Source of the DNA: Agrilactobacillus composti DSM 18527 = JCM 14202
GTDB lineage: Bacteria > Bacillota > Bacilli > Lactobacillales > Lactobacillaceae
Reading direction: 5' to 3'
Length of the DNA stretch: 64,000 nt
Assembly (NCBI RefSeq): GCF_001436375.1
Contig: NZ_AZGA01000057.1
Span: forward strand, 156,144 to 220,143
The notes beneath the pieces are model-generated. The model was not told the origin of the DNA, made no database searches, and was given only the letters and a program-made list of their open reading frames with translations. The position numbers were made by a program, and so were the translations under genes. Below are positions 50,372 to 60,058 of the stretch, one piece after another (position 1 is the stretch's first letter; each line of letters starts with the position of its first letter).

Positions 50372-51253
50372 ATGCCAAAATTCAAATTAAGCCTGCTACT
50401 CACAGGCCTAGCAGCTATAACTGTATGTTTATTTTTAAGACCCAGCACCGTCCAAGCCGCAGATGAAGTTGCCATACCGTTGAGAGATACAAATCTTTTA
50501 ACAACGCGGCCTGATGCTAAACATCCCTTTGCAGAAGCATCTGCCATCGATAGCTTAAAAGTGCTGGAGCCAGTTTATGGTCTCACCACTTGGAAAATCA
50601 GTGCTACTAGAAAAAGCATGCCCAGTTCTATTCAACCTGAAGAATGGACTAGTGCAAGAGAAGCTTACGAAGTTGGAAATGATACTTGGCTAACCACCAA
50701 TCAGGTTCTAGTCATTCCCCAAGATCAAATCGTTGACCGACCTAGTAACTTTTCAGACGATCCCGGAAGTGCTGACTTTGTTGCTACAGCCGTTGATAGC
50801 AACGGCCCTGTTGCGTTATGGAGCCAACCTAATTATGCCAGCCAACCAAAACGTACAGTTGATCCGGGTACGATTTGGAAAATTGCCCGGTACTACTGCG
50901 CACCAACTGGGGAATTATGGTTTGACTTAGGCGATAATAATTGGATCAATGCCTATTACGTTGCCAACAGTTTGCTGTATGACTTCGATGCAAAAACAAA
51001 CGGTGTAGCTCCAAATTATGAAACCAGTTTTAAGAATCCTCTAACAATAACTGCCACAAATAATGATGGCCCCATTGCCCTTTGGAAAACACCGAACTAT
51101 AAAGCATTTAACCAAGCTGTGCCTGCTGGTAGTCAATGGCAATGTTATTCTGTAACTTATAATTATGGCAACAATGACCCTATCTGGTACAACTTAGGCA
51201 ATGAAACCAACTGGTTACCGGCCTATTACTCAAGTCTTGCCAATGCTTATTAA
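50372..51253 (+). CDS. Secreted protein with two SH3/SLAP-like repeats
   Basis: 293 aa from the ATG at 50372 (GGGGAGG upstream). Signal peptide MPKFKLSLLLTGLAAITVCL then cleavage after VQA. Two ~65-residue repeats (FVATAVDSNGPVALWSQPNY ... WFDLGDNNWINAYYV; LTITATNNDGPIALWKTPNY ... WYNLGNETNWLPAYY) carry the W-x-[ND]LG...W..AYY pattern of SLAP/bacterial SH3-like wall-binding domains. Likely stays bound to the wall non-covalently. No catalytic domain is seen in the N-terminal part. Confidence 0.8.
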   Translation: MPKFKLSLLLTGLAAITVCLFLRPSTVQAADEVAIPLRDTNLLTTRPDAKHPFAEASAIDSLKVLEPVYGLTTWKISATRKSMPSSIQPEEWTSAREAYEVGNDTWLTTNQVLVIPQDQIVDRPSNFSDDPGSADFVATAVDSNGPVALWSQPNYASQPKRTVDPGTIWKIARYYCAPTGELWFDLGDNNWINAYYVANSLLYDFDAKTNGVAPNYETSFKNPLTITATNNDGPIALWKTPNYKAFNQAVPAGSQWQCYSVTYNYGNNDPIWYNLGNETNWLPAYYSSLANAY

Positions 51254-51270
51254 TTGATTCAAATTGGCAT

Positions 51271-51305
51271 TAACCACTGCATAGCCTTTGCGGTGGTTAT
51301 TTTTA
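51271..51305 (+). terminator. Terminator of the secreted-protein gene
   Basis: TAACCAC pairs with GTGGTTA over a loop that has its own TGC/GCG pairs, followed by TTTTTAT. Confidence 0.7.
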
Positions 51306-51362
51306 TCGCCAATTGGTTGAAATTTAATCTATAATAGGACTTAATCATATTCCATTGCCCAA

Positions 51363-51378
51363 TATTTCCCGGGAAATA
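51363..51378. promoter_or_regulatory. 16-bp perfect palindrome before the MocR gene
   Basis: TATTTCCCGGGAAATA lies 20 bases before the start codon; a likely autoregulatory site for the GntR-type domain. Confidence 0.55.
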
Positions 51379-51398
51379 ACGAAGGGAGTTCCAGCGCC

Positions 51399-52790
51399 AT
51401 GACCTATCACAAGAAAAATTGGCAGCCGGATAAAAAAATCCAACTGCCAATCTATAAACAAATCAGTCTTTACTTGAGTCAACAAATCCACAAAAACACT
51501 TGGCCCCTGGGTACACCCCTGCCCACTAAAACGGAGCTGGCTGACCAATTTAATGTGGACCCCACCACGGTACAACGGGCCCTGCAATACTTGCAGAGCA
51601 CCGGTAGCATTGATGCAAAGGGCCGCAGTGCCAACACGAGCTGGGGCCCTTTAATTAGTGCAGCGCCCCAAAGTCTGGCCACGGGGTTCGTCAAAGCCCG
51701 CCAAGCTGATCCTAAACCTTTATTGCCCTTGAGCACCGGTGAATTGGGGGCCGATATTTTCCCTAGGGATTTGGTGCAAAAAGCGATTATCAATACCGCT
51801 CAAAACATCACCACCATGAACTATCAAACCGGACCGGGCTTAGAAAGCCTGCGCACAGTCTTAGCGCAACGGTTGCAGCGCCAGGGCATGACCGTCACAG
51901 CTGACAATATCTTGATCACGTCTGGTTCCCTGCAGGCCATCCAACTGATCGTTAGTTTGCTTGAGCATAACGCCGTTATATACACCGCACCAGAGAGCTA
52001 TCTGCGGTCTTTGGGGATTTTTAAAGCTCGCCACATTCAATTTAAAGAACTGCCCTTAGATGAAGCTGGTCTTGACTTTACCCAAATTCCCAACAGTCCT
52101 AAACAACAGTTACTCTACACCATCCCCACCTTCAGCAATCCCCTGGGCAATGTGATGAGTGCCCAACGCCGTCAAGATTTAGTGGACTTTGCCCAACACT
52201 ATAGCCTGCCAGTCATTGAAGATAGCGCCTATGAAGATATTTGGTTAGACCAACAGCCGCCAAAACCATTGCAAGCTTATGACCAAAACGGCAACGTCTT
52301 ATACCTGGGCTCGATTTCTAAAACCCTGGCACCGGGTATGCGCTTAGGCTGGGTCGTGGGGGATGCCGGTATCATTGCTCGACTCACAGCCATCAAACAA
52401 CAAACCGACTATGGTGCCAGCGCTTTATCCCAGCATATCTTAACAGCCATTTTAAGTGACCCGGACTATGACCGTTACCTGGTAGCCATGCGGGCACAGT
52501 TAAAAGAACGTTGTGACTTGGCCATGGCGGTCTTAAAACAAGAACTGGGCCAGATTGCCACTTGGAATCAACCAAAGGGGGGTTTTTACGTTTGGCTCAC
52601 CTTCCCGGACACCATTAATATGCCGCAACTATTGGCCGAAGCCAAGGCCCATCAGCTAAAAGTAAACCCTGGTAAAATCTATGGGCCCCACGGTGATCAA
52701 AGCATACGTCTGTCTTATTCTTATTTGACCCCCGCTAAATTTGCCCAGGGCATTCATGAACTGGCCATTTGCGTCAAAAAGCAACTTTAA
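51399..52790 (+). CDS. MocR-family regulator (GntR HTH fused to aminotransferase domain)
   Basis: 463 aa. Winged HTH at residues about 15-75 (PLGTPLPTKTELADQFNVDP then TTVQRALQYLQSTGSI), then a fold-type I aminotransferase domain. NYQTGPGLESLR, EDSAYEDI and the PLP lysine in SISKTLAPGMRLGW are visible. MocR/PdxR proteins sense pyridoxal phosphate or amino-acid substrates. The next gene resembles a pyridoxal reductase and a PdxK-like kinase lies 3 kb on, so a PdxR-like role is reasonable but unproven. Confidence 0.9.
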   Translation: MTYHKKNWQPDKKIQLPIYKQISLYLSQQIHKNTWPLGTPLPTKTELADQFNVDPTTVQRALQYLQSTGSIDAKGRSANTSWGPLISAAPQSLATGFVKARQADPKPLLPLSTGELGADIFPRDLVQKAIINTAQNITTMNYQTGPGLESLRTVLAQRLQRQGMTVTADNILITSGSLQAIQLIVSLLEHNAVIYTAPESYLRSLGIFKARHIQFKELPLDEAGLDFTQIPNSPKQQLLYTIPTFSNPLGNVMSAQRRQDLVDFAQHYSLPVIEDSAYEDIWLDQQPPKPLQAYDQNGNVLYLGSISKTLAPGMRLGWVVGDAGIIARLTAIKQQTDYGASALSQHILTAILSDPDYDRYLVAMRAQLKERCDLAMAVLKQELGQIATWNQPKGGFYVWLTFPDTINMPQLLAEAKAHQLKVNPGKIYGPHGDQSIRLSYSYLTPAKFAQGIHELAICVKKQL

Positions 52791-52871
52791 ACCAAGGCTT
52801 ATTCAAGCTTTTTTCATAAAATCTGCGTACAATGTAGGTGTTATCAAAATAATATATGAGGAGTTGTCGTT

Positions 52872-53738
52872 ATGGCTGAAATTAATGCGAATCATGCAGG
52901 CACGTTATCAATTGGTGGTAAAACTTTCAATCGGTTGGGCTATGGCACTATGCAGCTACCTGGCAAGGGTATTTGGGGGCCATCCCCAGACCCAGATAAT
53001 GCCGTCAAGGTCTTGCAAGAAGCCGTGGACTTAGGTATCAACTTCATCGATACAGCCGATTCCTATGGCCCCTTCACGTCTAATTTATTGATGCATCAAG
53101 CGTTTGGTGATTATTCTGGCAAATATAACGACCTATTCATCTCCACCAAAGTGGGCTTGACCCGCCAAGGCCCAGACATTTGGACGCCAGTGGGCCGACC
53201 CGCTTACTTACGGCAACAAGTCGAGCTAAACTTGCGCAGTTTAGGGGTGGATTCGATTGACCTCTTATTCTTACACCGCATCGATCCCGCAATTCCATTA
53301 GCTGATCAATTGGGTGAATTGAAACAATTACAATCCGAAGGCAAAGTCCAACATATTGGTGTCAGCCAAGTGACGGTGGAAGAACTGCAAGCCGCTGAAA
53401 AAATCGTCCATATCGATGCCGTTCAGAACCGTTATAACGTGACAGACCGGGCTGACGAAATCGTCTTAGACTACGCCGAAGCCCACAACATCATCTTCGT
53501 CCCTTGGTTCCCACTGGCAACTGGCAAATTGGCAGCCCCAGGTAGTGTCTTAGCTAAAATCGCTGAGAAATACCAGGCTCAACCGGCTCAAATTGCTTTA
53601 GCTTGGCTATTACAACGCTCCAAGATTATCTTACCAATCCCCGGCACCTCGAATTTAGAACATCTCAAAGAAAACGTCGCCGCTGCGAATATTGAATTAA
53701 GCACCTCCGATTTTGATGCTATTAGTAATCTGAAGTAA
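52872..53738 (+). CDS. Aldo/keto reductase, PdxI/YdbC-like
   Basis: 288 aa TIM barrel. FNRLGYGTMQLPGKGIWGPS, DTADSYGP, TKVGL, LLFLHRID, HIGVSQVTVEEL and LPIPGTSNLEHLKENV are AKR motifs; the tyrosine in DSYGP is catalytic. The LGYGTMQLPGKG...GP opening is close to E. coli YdbC (PdxI, pyridoxal reductase). With the MocR regulator it may serve vitamin B6 salvage. Ends in a strong terminator at 53745. Confidence 0.9.
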   Translation: MAEINANHAGTLSIGGKTFNRLGYGTMQLPGKGIWGPSPDPDNAVKVLQEAVDLGINFIDTADSYGPFTSNLLMHQAFGDYSGKYNDLFISTKVGLTRQGPDIWTPVGRPAYLRQQVELNLRSLGVDSIDLLFLHRIDPAIPLADQLGELKQLQSEGKVQHIGVSQVTVEELQAAEKIVHIDAVQNRYNVTDRADEIVLDYAEAHNIIFVPWFPLATGKLAAPGSVLAKIAEKYQAQPAQIALAWLLQRSKIILPIPGTSNLEHLKENVAAANIELSTSDFDAISNLK

Positions 53739-53744
53739 CAGGTA

Positions 53745-53791
53745 AAAGCCTGAAATTCCTAGTTTTAGCTGGGGAATTTCAGGCTTTTTTT
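53745..53791 (+). terminator. Terminator of the aldo/keto reductase gene
   Basis: AAAGCCTGAAATTCC pairs with GGAATTTCAGGCTTTTTTT. Confidence 0.88.
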
Positions 53792-53804
53792 GAATTAATC
53801 ACAG

Positions 53805-53832
53805 CAAAAAAGCCAACCACACAGGTTAGCTT
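53805..53832 (-). terminator. Terminator of the HIT pseudogene transcript
   Basis: On the minus strand AGCTAACC-TGTGT-GGTTGGCT followed by TTTTT. The 130 bases between it and the pseudogene stop hold nothing recognisable. Confidence 0.6.
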
Positions 53833-53961
53833 ACCCAAAAGTCATTTCTAGACTACGCTTGAAGTCATTGGATTTGCCCCCAGTGGCTTCTTTTTACTTT
53901 ATAAGTGATAGTACAGATTTAAAAGATACGCAATAATTAACGTTCTATATTTTAAAACAAC

Positions 53962-54409
53962 TTATCGCAAATATGCCGTGATTTTTGCGCGTAGAGTGTC
54001 ATGTTGCCTTGGATCATAACGGTATGTTTCAGCCGTCCAATGATCCGGACTATATAGCCACACTGGCTTTTTTAACCGTGCTGGGTCTTCTGCTTGATAT
54101 CTGGGAAAAACATGGGCATGTAAAAAATTGTCGGTATTCCCAAGAATGTCATAATTGATGCGCAAAGCTTGAGTAGCGGCCAGCACAGCATCCCCTAAAA
54201 TACTCATATCCCGTAGAAAAACTGTTCGCTCGGTCAAGGGTAATTCGTTTAACGTGCTAACCTGTCTTTTGGGCAATAGTTACAGAATATCCGGGTAAAA
54301 ACTGCACATCTCCAAAAACTGCAAAGCCACCGGGTAACTCTGCCATCACCATCGGATTAGTTCCCGCCAATGCCGCAGCAATTCTATCTTCATACCAAGC
54401 TTTAACCAT
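53962..54409 (-). pseudogene. HIT-family nucleotide hydrolase, frameshifted
   Basis: The ATG at 54409 (AGGAG upstream) opens MVKAWYEDRIAAALAGTNPM then GGFAVFGDVQFLPGYSV, which is the normal start of a Lactobacillaceae HIT/Ap4A-hydrolase-like protein. After GYSV that frame ends at 54257 (TIAQKTG-stop). The neighbouring frame continues LLPKRQVSTLNELPLTERTV and carries the HIT core NTDNFLHAHVFPRY to the stop at 53962. One extra base near 54280 (GTA-A-CTA) explains the break. The fused reading is full-length, so this is either a recent frameshift or a sequencing error. Confidence 0.85.
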
Positions 54410-54430
54410 TTAAATTCTCCTATTCAAACC

Positions 54431-54468
54431 AACGCCGCCAACAAGGGTCCCCTCATTGGCGGCGTTAT
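54431..54468. terminator. Hairpin between two minus-strand genes
   Basis: AACGCCGCCAAC pairs with TTGGCGGCGTT; T-runs are weak on both sides. Confidence 0.55.
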
Positions 54469-54481
54469 TTGTTTAATTTTA

Positions 54482-55045
54482 TTATTTCTTCCGTGCTTTA
54501 CGACCCCGGGCGTGCTTGCTCCAAAAACCGCCGTTAAACCCGGTGGGGGTGATGGAAACCATGAACGCACTGGCGTTATAAGCTAGGACAGTTTCATAGA
54601 CTAATTTTTCTTCTTTTCTAGGTACTAAGACTTCTAGGATTTCCCGGGTGCCATCCCGGCCTTCCCCGCTCATTTCAGTGACCCCATAGCCTTGGTCCCG
54701 TAATAAACGGGCCAGGGGACTGCGTTTGTCTTCATCGGGGGAATCTTCATGGGCACTGATGACTTGTACGATCACAAAGCCAATGGCCAGCCAGCGATCG
54801 ATCATCATCCCCACAAAAATCCCACAACCAAAGCCCACTGCGTAAGCCATGAGGTAAAGCGGTTGATTGAGATTCTTTAAGACATAGTTCAGCCCTAGTG
54901 TATACAGGGTGATTTCCACCATGCCAAATAGGGCTGCCGGTACCTGTAACCCCCGATTTTGCAGGAGTAGTCGCATCGTGTTCACGGTCAGATACAAAAC
55001 GTTAATGCCAAAGACGAACAAAAGAAACGATAAATTGATGTGCAT
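54482..55045 (-). CDS. DUF2179/DUF5698 membrane protein (UPF0316 family)
   Basis: 187 aa. Three N-terminal helices (LSFLLFVFGINVLYLTVNT, LFGMVEITLYTLGLNYVL, LYLMAYAVGFGCGIFVGMMI) precede a cytoplasmic DUF2179-like domain (GYGVTEMSGEGRDGTREILE then VLVPRKEEK). A basic C-terminus (KHARGRKARKK) ends it. The DUF2179 domain may bind a ligand, but the function is not known. Confidence 0.88.
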   Translation of the reverse strand: MHINLSFLLFVFGINVLYLTVNTMRLLLQNRGLQVPAALFGMVEITLYTLGLNYVLKNLNQPLYLMAYAVGFGCGIFVGMMIDRWLAIGFVIVQVISAHEDSPDEDKRSPLARLLRDQGYGVTEMSGEGRDGTREILEVLVPRKEEKLVYETVLAYNASAFMVSITPTGFNGGFWSKHARGRKARKK

Positions 55046-55204
55046 AGGCTGCTCCCATCTTCTCTTTTAGAAATCAGTGATTGACCCCATTTTATCTAGC
55101 AGACCACATAATTGCAATAACTGTCGGAAAATCCTTTCAAATGACCGCAAAAAATGAGACGATACTCATAGTACTCAAATAAAAATTTTTAGGAGGCTCC
55201 TCTT

Positions 55205-56020
55205 ATGGCTAACTCTTTTCCCCAAGTAATGACAATCGCTGGTTCTGACTGTGACGGCAGTGCTGGGATGCAAGCTGACATGCACACATTTTTCGCCCGC
55301 AAGGCTTATGGCATCTCGGTCATGACCGCCGCAGTGGCTGGCAATTCCTATGGAATCCACGATGCCACCGCATTAAGCCCAGACTTCATTGACAGCCAAT
55401 TCAAAGCCATTGCTGACGACTTCAAAGTGCTGGCCACCAAGACCGGTATGCTGACGGATAGCATCACCATTCAAACCGTGGCCAAGAATTATAAGCAATA
55501 TGATTTTGGCCCCTTGGTATTAGACCCGGTGATCATTACCAAGCACGGAAACTTATTGCTAGAACAAGCAGCCTATGAGACCCTGCGCCAAGAACTGATT
55601 CCCCTGGCCACGGTGATCACCCCTAACTTCTTTGAATTGGAAAAATTAGCCGACATGACCATCACCACTGATGCGGATATGCTGACGGCGGCGAAGAAAT
55701 TACAAGCATTGGGGGCTAAAAATGTCGTAGCTAAAGGCGCCCACCACGAAGATACGAATTTAACCGAAGTCAAAGACCTATTGCTATTAGAAAACGGCGA
55801 AACGTTCTGGTTATCAGAACCCTATCATCCCACCCAACGGATCAATGGTACCGGCGACGCCCTGTCAGCCTGCATTACTGCGGAAATCGGCAAAGGGGCG
55901 GGCATTGAAGCGGCGGTGCGCATTGCTAAAACTTTAGTCAATCAAGCCATTGAACGGGAATTGGCAGTGGGCCATAAATTCGGTCCCATCAACATTTGGG
56001 CCCTGGAAACCACGGATTAA
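55205..56020 (+). CDS. Pyridoxine/hydroxymethylpyrimidine kinase (PdxK/ThiD type)
   Basis: 271 aa ribokinase fold. IAGSDCDGSAGMQADMHTFF near the start binds the substrate pyrimidine/pyridoxine; TKTGMLTDS, LDPVIITKHG, TPNFFELEKL and the anion hole NGTGDALSACI follow. No thiamine genes are near, and a PdxI-like reductase and a MocR regulator lie upstream, so vitamin B6 phosphorylation is favoured over HMP. AGGAGG precedes the ATG. Confidence 0.9.
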   Translation: MANSFPQVMTIAGSDCDGSAGMQADMHTFFARKAYGISVMTAAVAGNSYGIHDATALSPDFIDSQFKAIADDFKVLATKTGMLTDSITIQTVAKNYKQYDFGPLVLDPVIITKHGNLLLEQAAYETLRQELIPLATVITPNFFELEKLADMTITTDADMLTAAKKLQALGAKNVVAKGAHHEDTNLTEVKDLLLLENGETFWLSEPYHPTQRINGTGDALSACITAEIGKGAGIEAAVRIAKTLVNQAIERELAVGHKFGPINIWALETTD

Positions 56021-56093
56021 TTTTTTTTGAGTGCCTTGGTTATGTTAAGATGAATATATTAGTAATAATATTTTTAACAATGGAGGACCTTAT

Positions 56094-57350
56094 ATGACAG
56101 AAGATAATCCAATTTTAGTGTACAAGGATGTGGCTAAAATCTACAAGGGCGGCAACGTGGCTGTAGAGCACATCAACTTGACCATACACAAGGGCGATTT
56201 TGTTTGCCTGATTGGCACATCTGGTTCCGGGAAAACCACGACCATGCGCATGATCAACCGCATGTTAGAACCAACTAGTGGGGAGATTTTGTTCAACGGT
56301 GAAGATATTCATACGTCCGACCCCGTTACATTGCGGCGCCATATCGGCTATGTGATTCAAAATATCGGGCTCATGCCCCACATGACGATTTATGAAAATA
56401 TTACCCTAGTCCCCAAGCTGTTAAAATGGCCTGATGACAAGCGCCGGGAAAAGGCTGAAGAACTGATCAAATTAGTGGAGCTTCCTAAGGAATTCCTAGA
56501 CCGCTATCCTTCCGAATTATCCGGGGGCCAACAACAGCGAGTGGGGGTCATCCGTGCCCTTGCAGCCAACCAAGACTTGATCCTCATGGACGAACCCTTT
56601 GGCGCTTTGGACCCCATCACTCGGGAAAGTCTGCAGGAATTAGTCAAGAATTTACAGGAAAAACTGGGTAAAACCGTGGTCTTCGTCACCCATGATATGG
56701 ATGAAGCTTTGAAATTAGCCACGAAAATCGTGGTCATGGACGGGGGTCATATTATCCAAGACGCCTCTCCAGAAGAAATCTTGCGCCATCCGGCCAATCA
56801 ATTCGTAGAAGAATTAATTGGGGCTGAGCGCTTGATCCAAGCCCGCGCAGACGTCACCACCGTTGACCAGATCATGCTGAAAAACCCCGTTTCCATCACA
56901 CCGGGCCGCTCTTTGGGCGAAGCCATCCGCTTGATGCGCAAACGCCGGGTGGATACACTGTTGGTCACCGATGACGAGGGTTATTTAAAGGGCTTTATTG
57001 ATGTTGAATCCTTAGATAACAATTACAGCCGGGCCACCAGTGTGTCGGATATTTTGAACACCAAGATTTTCTATGTGGCCAGTGATACCCTATTGCGGGA
57101 CACCGTGGACCGGATCTTGAAGCGGGGCTTAAAATATGTGCCGGTGGTCGATAAAGCTGGCAAACTCCTGGGGATCGTTACCCGGGCCGCCTTAGTGGAC
57201 ATGGTCTACGATACCATCTGGGGTGACAATGGTGATGGTGGCGATGATGACAACGACGATACCAGCCAACCCGCCACTGATGATGTGACCGGGGTTGCAG
57301 CGGGGCATAATTTAGCCACCGATACGCCAACTGATCATAAGGAGGCGTAA
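56094..57350 (+). CDS. opuCA: Glycine betaine/carnitine/choline ABC importer ATPase
   Basis: 418 aa. Walker [10 protein letters not shown], signature [16 protein letters not shown], Walker [16 protein letters not shown]. Two C-terminal CBS domains ([40 protein letters not shown]) sense ionic strength in OpuA/OpuC systems. A D/N-rich tail ([12 protein letters not shown]) follows and could contribute to salt sensing. TGGAGG precedes the ATG. First gene of opuCABCD. Confidence 0.95.
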   Translation: MTEDNPILVYKDVAKIYKGGNVAVEHINLTIHKGDFVCLIGTSGSGKTTTMRMINRMLEPTSGEILFNGEDIHTSDPVTLRRHIGYVIQNIGLMPHMTIYENITLVPKLLKWPDDKRREKAEELIKLVELPKEFLDRYPSELSGGQQQRVGVIRALAANQDLILMDEPFGALDPITRESLQELVKNLQEKLGKTVVFVTHDMDEALKLATKIVVMDGGHIIQDASPEEILRHPANQFVEELIGAERLIQARADVTTVDQIMLKNPVSITPGRSLGEAIRLMRKRRVDTLLVTDDEGYLKGFIDVESLDNNYSRATSVSDILNTKIFYVASDTLLRDTVDRILKRGLKYVPVVDKAGKLLGIVTRAALVDMVYDTIWGDNGDGGDDDNDDTSQPATDDVTGVAAGHNLATDTPTDHKEA

Positions 57351-57352
57351 TT

Positions 57353-57982
57353 ATGATTGATTTCTTAAACGCCCACGGCAGTGAGTTGGTCACGAAGACC
57401 TGGGAACAATTATATATTTCTGCCATTGCTTTGTTATTGGGGATCGTGGTCGCTGTCCCACTGGGCATTATCTTGACCCGTTTTCCCAAAACCGCCAAAG
57501 TGGTGATCAGCATTGCCAGTATGTTGCAAACGGTGCCATCTTTAGCCCTGTTGGCTTTGATGATTCCAATTTTTGGGATTGGGAAACTGCCGGCCGTCGT
57601 CGCTTTATTCATCTACTCCTTATTGCCAATTCTTAGAAATACATATATTGGCATGGAGGATGTGGACCCGGTCTTAAAAGATAGTGCCAAGGGGATGGGC
57701 ATGACCAATTTACAGTCCATCACCCAAGTGGAAGTGCCCATGGCCATGCCGGTGATCATGGCGGGTATTCGTTTATCCGCCGTTTACGTCATCGCTTGGG
57801 CGACCTTAGCGTCTTACATTGGGGCTGGGGGCTTAGGGGATTTGATCTTCAGTGGGTTGAATCTCTTCCAACCTGATTTGATCATCGGCGGGACCATCCC
57901 CGTCACCTTATTGGCTTTGTTGGTAGATTACTTGTTGGGCAAGCTGGAAAAACGGCTGACCCCAATTAACCAACGGTCATAG
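57353..57982 (+). CDS. opuCB: OpuC importer permease 1
   Basis: 209 aa, five helices. [39 protein letters not shown] and the EAA-like [20 protein letters not shown] match the OpuCB/OpuCD permeases. Starts 3 bp after opuCA with AAGGAGG. Confidence 0.94.
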   Translation: MIDFLNAHGSELVTKTWEQLYISAIALLLGIVVAVPLGIILTRFPKTAKVVISIASMLQTVPSLALLALMIPIFGIGKLPAVVALFIYSLLPILRNTYIGMEDVDPVLKDSAKGMGMTNLQSITQVEVPMAMPVIMAGIRLSAVYVIAWATLASYIGAGGLGDLIFSGLNLFQPDLIIGGTIPVTLLALLVDYLLGKLEKRLTPINQRS

Positions 57983-57993
57983 GGGGTGTGATG

Positions 57994-58938
57994 ATGAGAA
58001 AATTGACGAAAAAATTAGTTTTAAAATTATCCCTATTGGCCAGTACCCTGGTGTTAGTCCTGGGGGGCTGTGGCTTTCCGGGGGTCAGCAGCAGCAGTGG
58101 CGACACGATTCGGATTGCGGCCCAAAGCTCCACAGAGTCGCAAATCATGGCCAATATGTTGGCTGAATTGATCAATCATGAACTAGGTTATAAAACTACC
58201 TTGGTGAATAATCTGGGTTCCACCACCGTGGTCCATCAGGCCATGGTGCGCAACGACGCCGATATCTCCGCCACCCGTTATACCGGGACGGATTTGACCG
58301 CTACCTTGTTACTGCCGGTCCAAAAAGATCCTAAGATCGCTAGTAAAATTGTTAAGCGGGAATTCAAATCCCGGTATCACCAAACTTGGTTCCCAAGTTA
58401 TGGCTTTGCGGATACTTACGCCTTCATGGTGACCCAAGCGACCGCTAAGAAAGATAAGCTCAATACTATTTCTGACTTAGGTAAAATTGCCCCTAACATG
58501 AATGCCGGGGTGGATGCGTCTTGGATGAATCGTAAGGGGGATGGCTATAAGGACTTCTCCCAAACGTATGGTTTTGATTTCAAACGGGTCTATCCTATGC
58601 AGATCGGCTTGGTCTACGATGCCGTGGAAGCTGGCAAGATGCAGGCAGTCTTGGGGTATTCCACCGATGGCCGGATTCAAAGTTATAATTTGAAAGTTTT
58701 AAAGGATAACAAACGCTTCTTCCCACCATATGACTGTTCCTTACTGGTGAACGACTCGGTCTTAAAGGCTCATCCTAAATTAGGACCACTGTTGCATCGC
58801 TTGGACGGTAAAATCGACGTGAAAACTATGCAAAAATTGAACTACAAAGTCGATGACCAGCTTTTGGAACCTTCAGTGGTGGCCCAGCAGTTCTTGAGTG
58901 CGCATAATTATTTCAAAGGAAGTGATCAAGATGAGTAG
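57994..58938 (+). CDS. opuCC: OpuC substrate-binding lipoprotein
   Basis: 314 aa. Lipoprotein signal: basic start MRKLTKKLVLKL, hydrophobic stretch and lipobox LGGC. The OpuAC-type binding domain contains IRIAAQSSTESQIMANMLAE, VRNDADISATRYTGTDLT and GMQIGLVYDAV-like segments. Anchored outside the membrane, it delivers quaternary amines. Two ATGs and one GTG are adjacent; 57994 has the best spacing from GGGGG. The extreme 3' end overlaps opuCD. Confidence 0.93.
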   Translation: MRKLTKKLVLKLSLLASTLVLVLGGCGFPGVSSSSGDTIRIAAQSSTESQIMANMLAELINHELGYKTTLVNNLGSTTVVHQAMVRNDADISATRYTGTDLTATLLLPVQKDPKIASKIVKREFKSRYHQTWFPSYGFADTYAFMVTQATAKKDKLNTISDLGKIAPNMNAGVDASWMNRKGDGYKDFSQTYGFDFKRVYPMQIGLVYDAVEAGKMQAVLGYSTDGRIQSYNLKVLKDNKRFFPPYDCSLLVNDSVLKAHPKLGPLLHRLDGKIDVKTMQKLNYKVDDQLLEPSVVAQQFLSAHNYFKGSDQDE

Positions 58939-59584
58939 TTTAAGCACATGGGCGCAATTTTGGTACTATTTAGACCACAACGGCTCTTATGTCTTGAGTC
59001 AGTTCACCCGACATTTCTTAATTTCTATTTATGGCGTGCTCATTGCGGCCATTATTGGGATTCCTGTGGGCATTTTAATTGCCCGGCACAAGCATTTGAG
59101 TGATACCGTCATTGGCCTGGCCAACGTGATTCAAACCGTGCCGTCTTTGGCCATGCTGTCCATTATCATGTTAGGGCTGGGCCTGGGGGTCAATACCGTT
59201 ATTGTGACGGTGTTCTTGTATTCCCTCTTGCCAATCATCAAAAACACCTATACCGGGATGGAAAATGTGGATAAGGATATTCTGGATTCTGGGAAAGGCA
59301 TGGGGATGACGCCCTTTCAGATTTTATATATGGTGGAGCTGCCCCTATCCTTGTCGGTGATTATGGCCGGGATTCGCAATGCTTTAGTGGTGGCCATTGG
59401 GATCACGGCCATCGGTTCCTTCGTGGGTGCCGGTGGTCTGGGTGATATCATCATCCGGGGCACCAACGCCACCAACGGCGGGGCCATCATTCTAGCTGGG
59501 GCTTTACCCACAGCTTTGATGGCCATCATTTCTGATTTAGTCCTAGGCTTTATCCAACGGCGCATGGAAGCTAAACGCGCTTGA
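58931..59584 (+). CDS. opuCD: OpuC importer permease 2
   Basis: 217 aa from the ATG at 58931 (AAGGAAGTG upstream), overlapping the opuCC stop by 8 bp. GIPVGILIARHKHLSDTVI, NVIQTVPSLAMLSIIMLGLG, DKDILDSGKGMGMTPFQILY and GLGDIIIRGTNATNGGAI are characteristic. With opuCB it forms the channel. Confidence 0.94.
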   Translation: MSSLSTWAQFWYYLDHNGSYVLSQFTRHFLISIYGVLIAAIIGIPVGILIARHKHLSDTVIGLANVIQTVPSLAMLSIIMLGLGLGVNTVIVTVFLYSLLPIIKNTYTGMENVDKDILDSGKGMGMTPFQILYMVELPLSLSVIMAGIRNALVVAIGITAIGSFVGAGGLGDIIIRGTNATNGGAIILAGALPTALMAIISDLVLGFIQRRMEAKRA

Positions 59585-59592
59585 TAAATACT

Positions 59593-59641
59593 CAAAAAGA
59601 CCTGCTAGAACTGGTATCAGCCAGTCTTGGCAGGTCTTTTT
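59593..59641. terminator. Bidirectional terminator after opuCD
   Basis: AAAAAGACCTGC pairs with GCAGGTCTTTTT. It overlaps the last bases of the convergent gene at 59640. Confidence 0.85.
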
Positions 59642-60047
59642 AAGTGCCGCTATTAATCCCAGGGGGTATCACGTCTACTTTGACGATGTTGTAGCAAGGT
59701 AATAAGAAATTTGAGTGCTTGGCGTCTAACTGAGCAGTTAACGTCACCATGGACTTTCGATAAGCCCCCACCACATAGAGTCCACCAGATCGCGTTGTGC
59801 CTTGCACATCTGGATATTCAATCAACTTATCCGTTCGATGCTGCACTAAATATTTTGTGACTAAGGGTTGCTGTGTCACTTTTTCGATGGCCTGCGCGTT
59901 GTGAGTTTTTACAAATTGATTAAAATCATAACCAATCACATTACCCAGAAAAATACCGTAAGTCAAAAAGTGGATCATCAATATTGAAAAGGCGATTAGA
60001 ATACCGCCAACACAGATACCAATGCCAAATTTGCTGCGTTTAGTCAT
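59640..60047 (-). CDS. Membrane-anchored protein of unknown family (unit B)
   Basis: 135 aa. One N-terminal helix (FGIGICVGGILIAFSILMIH then FLTYGIF) followed by an outside domain: DFNQFVKTHNAQAIEKVTQQ, TKYLVQHRTDKL, GLYVVGAYRKSMVTLTAQLD, NFLLPCYNIVKV. It is a paralogue of 60969-61364, with the same order of blocks (FIRANKASQIQAVTHDK, YLLKYRTEG, IYMVGAFHKVHTDIYVKLD, NFLIPKFKIVQI). No known family. Confidence 0.75.
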   Translation of the reverse strand: MTKRSKFGIGICVGGILIAFSILMIHFLTYGIFLGNVIGYDFNQFVKTHNAQAIEKVTQQPLVTKYLVQHRTDKLIEYPDVQGTTRSGGLYVVGAYRKSMVTLTAQLDAKHSNFLLPCYNIVKVDVIPPGINSGT

Positions 60048-60058
60048 GCTATAACCTC

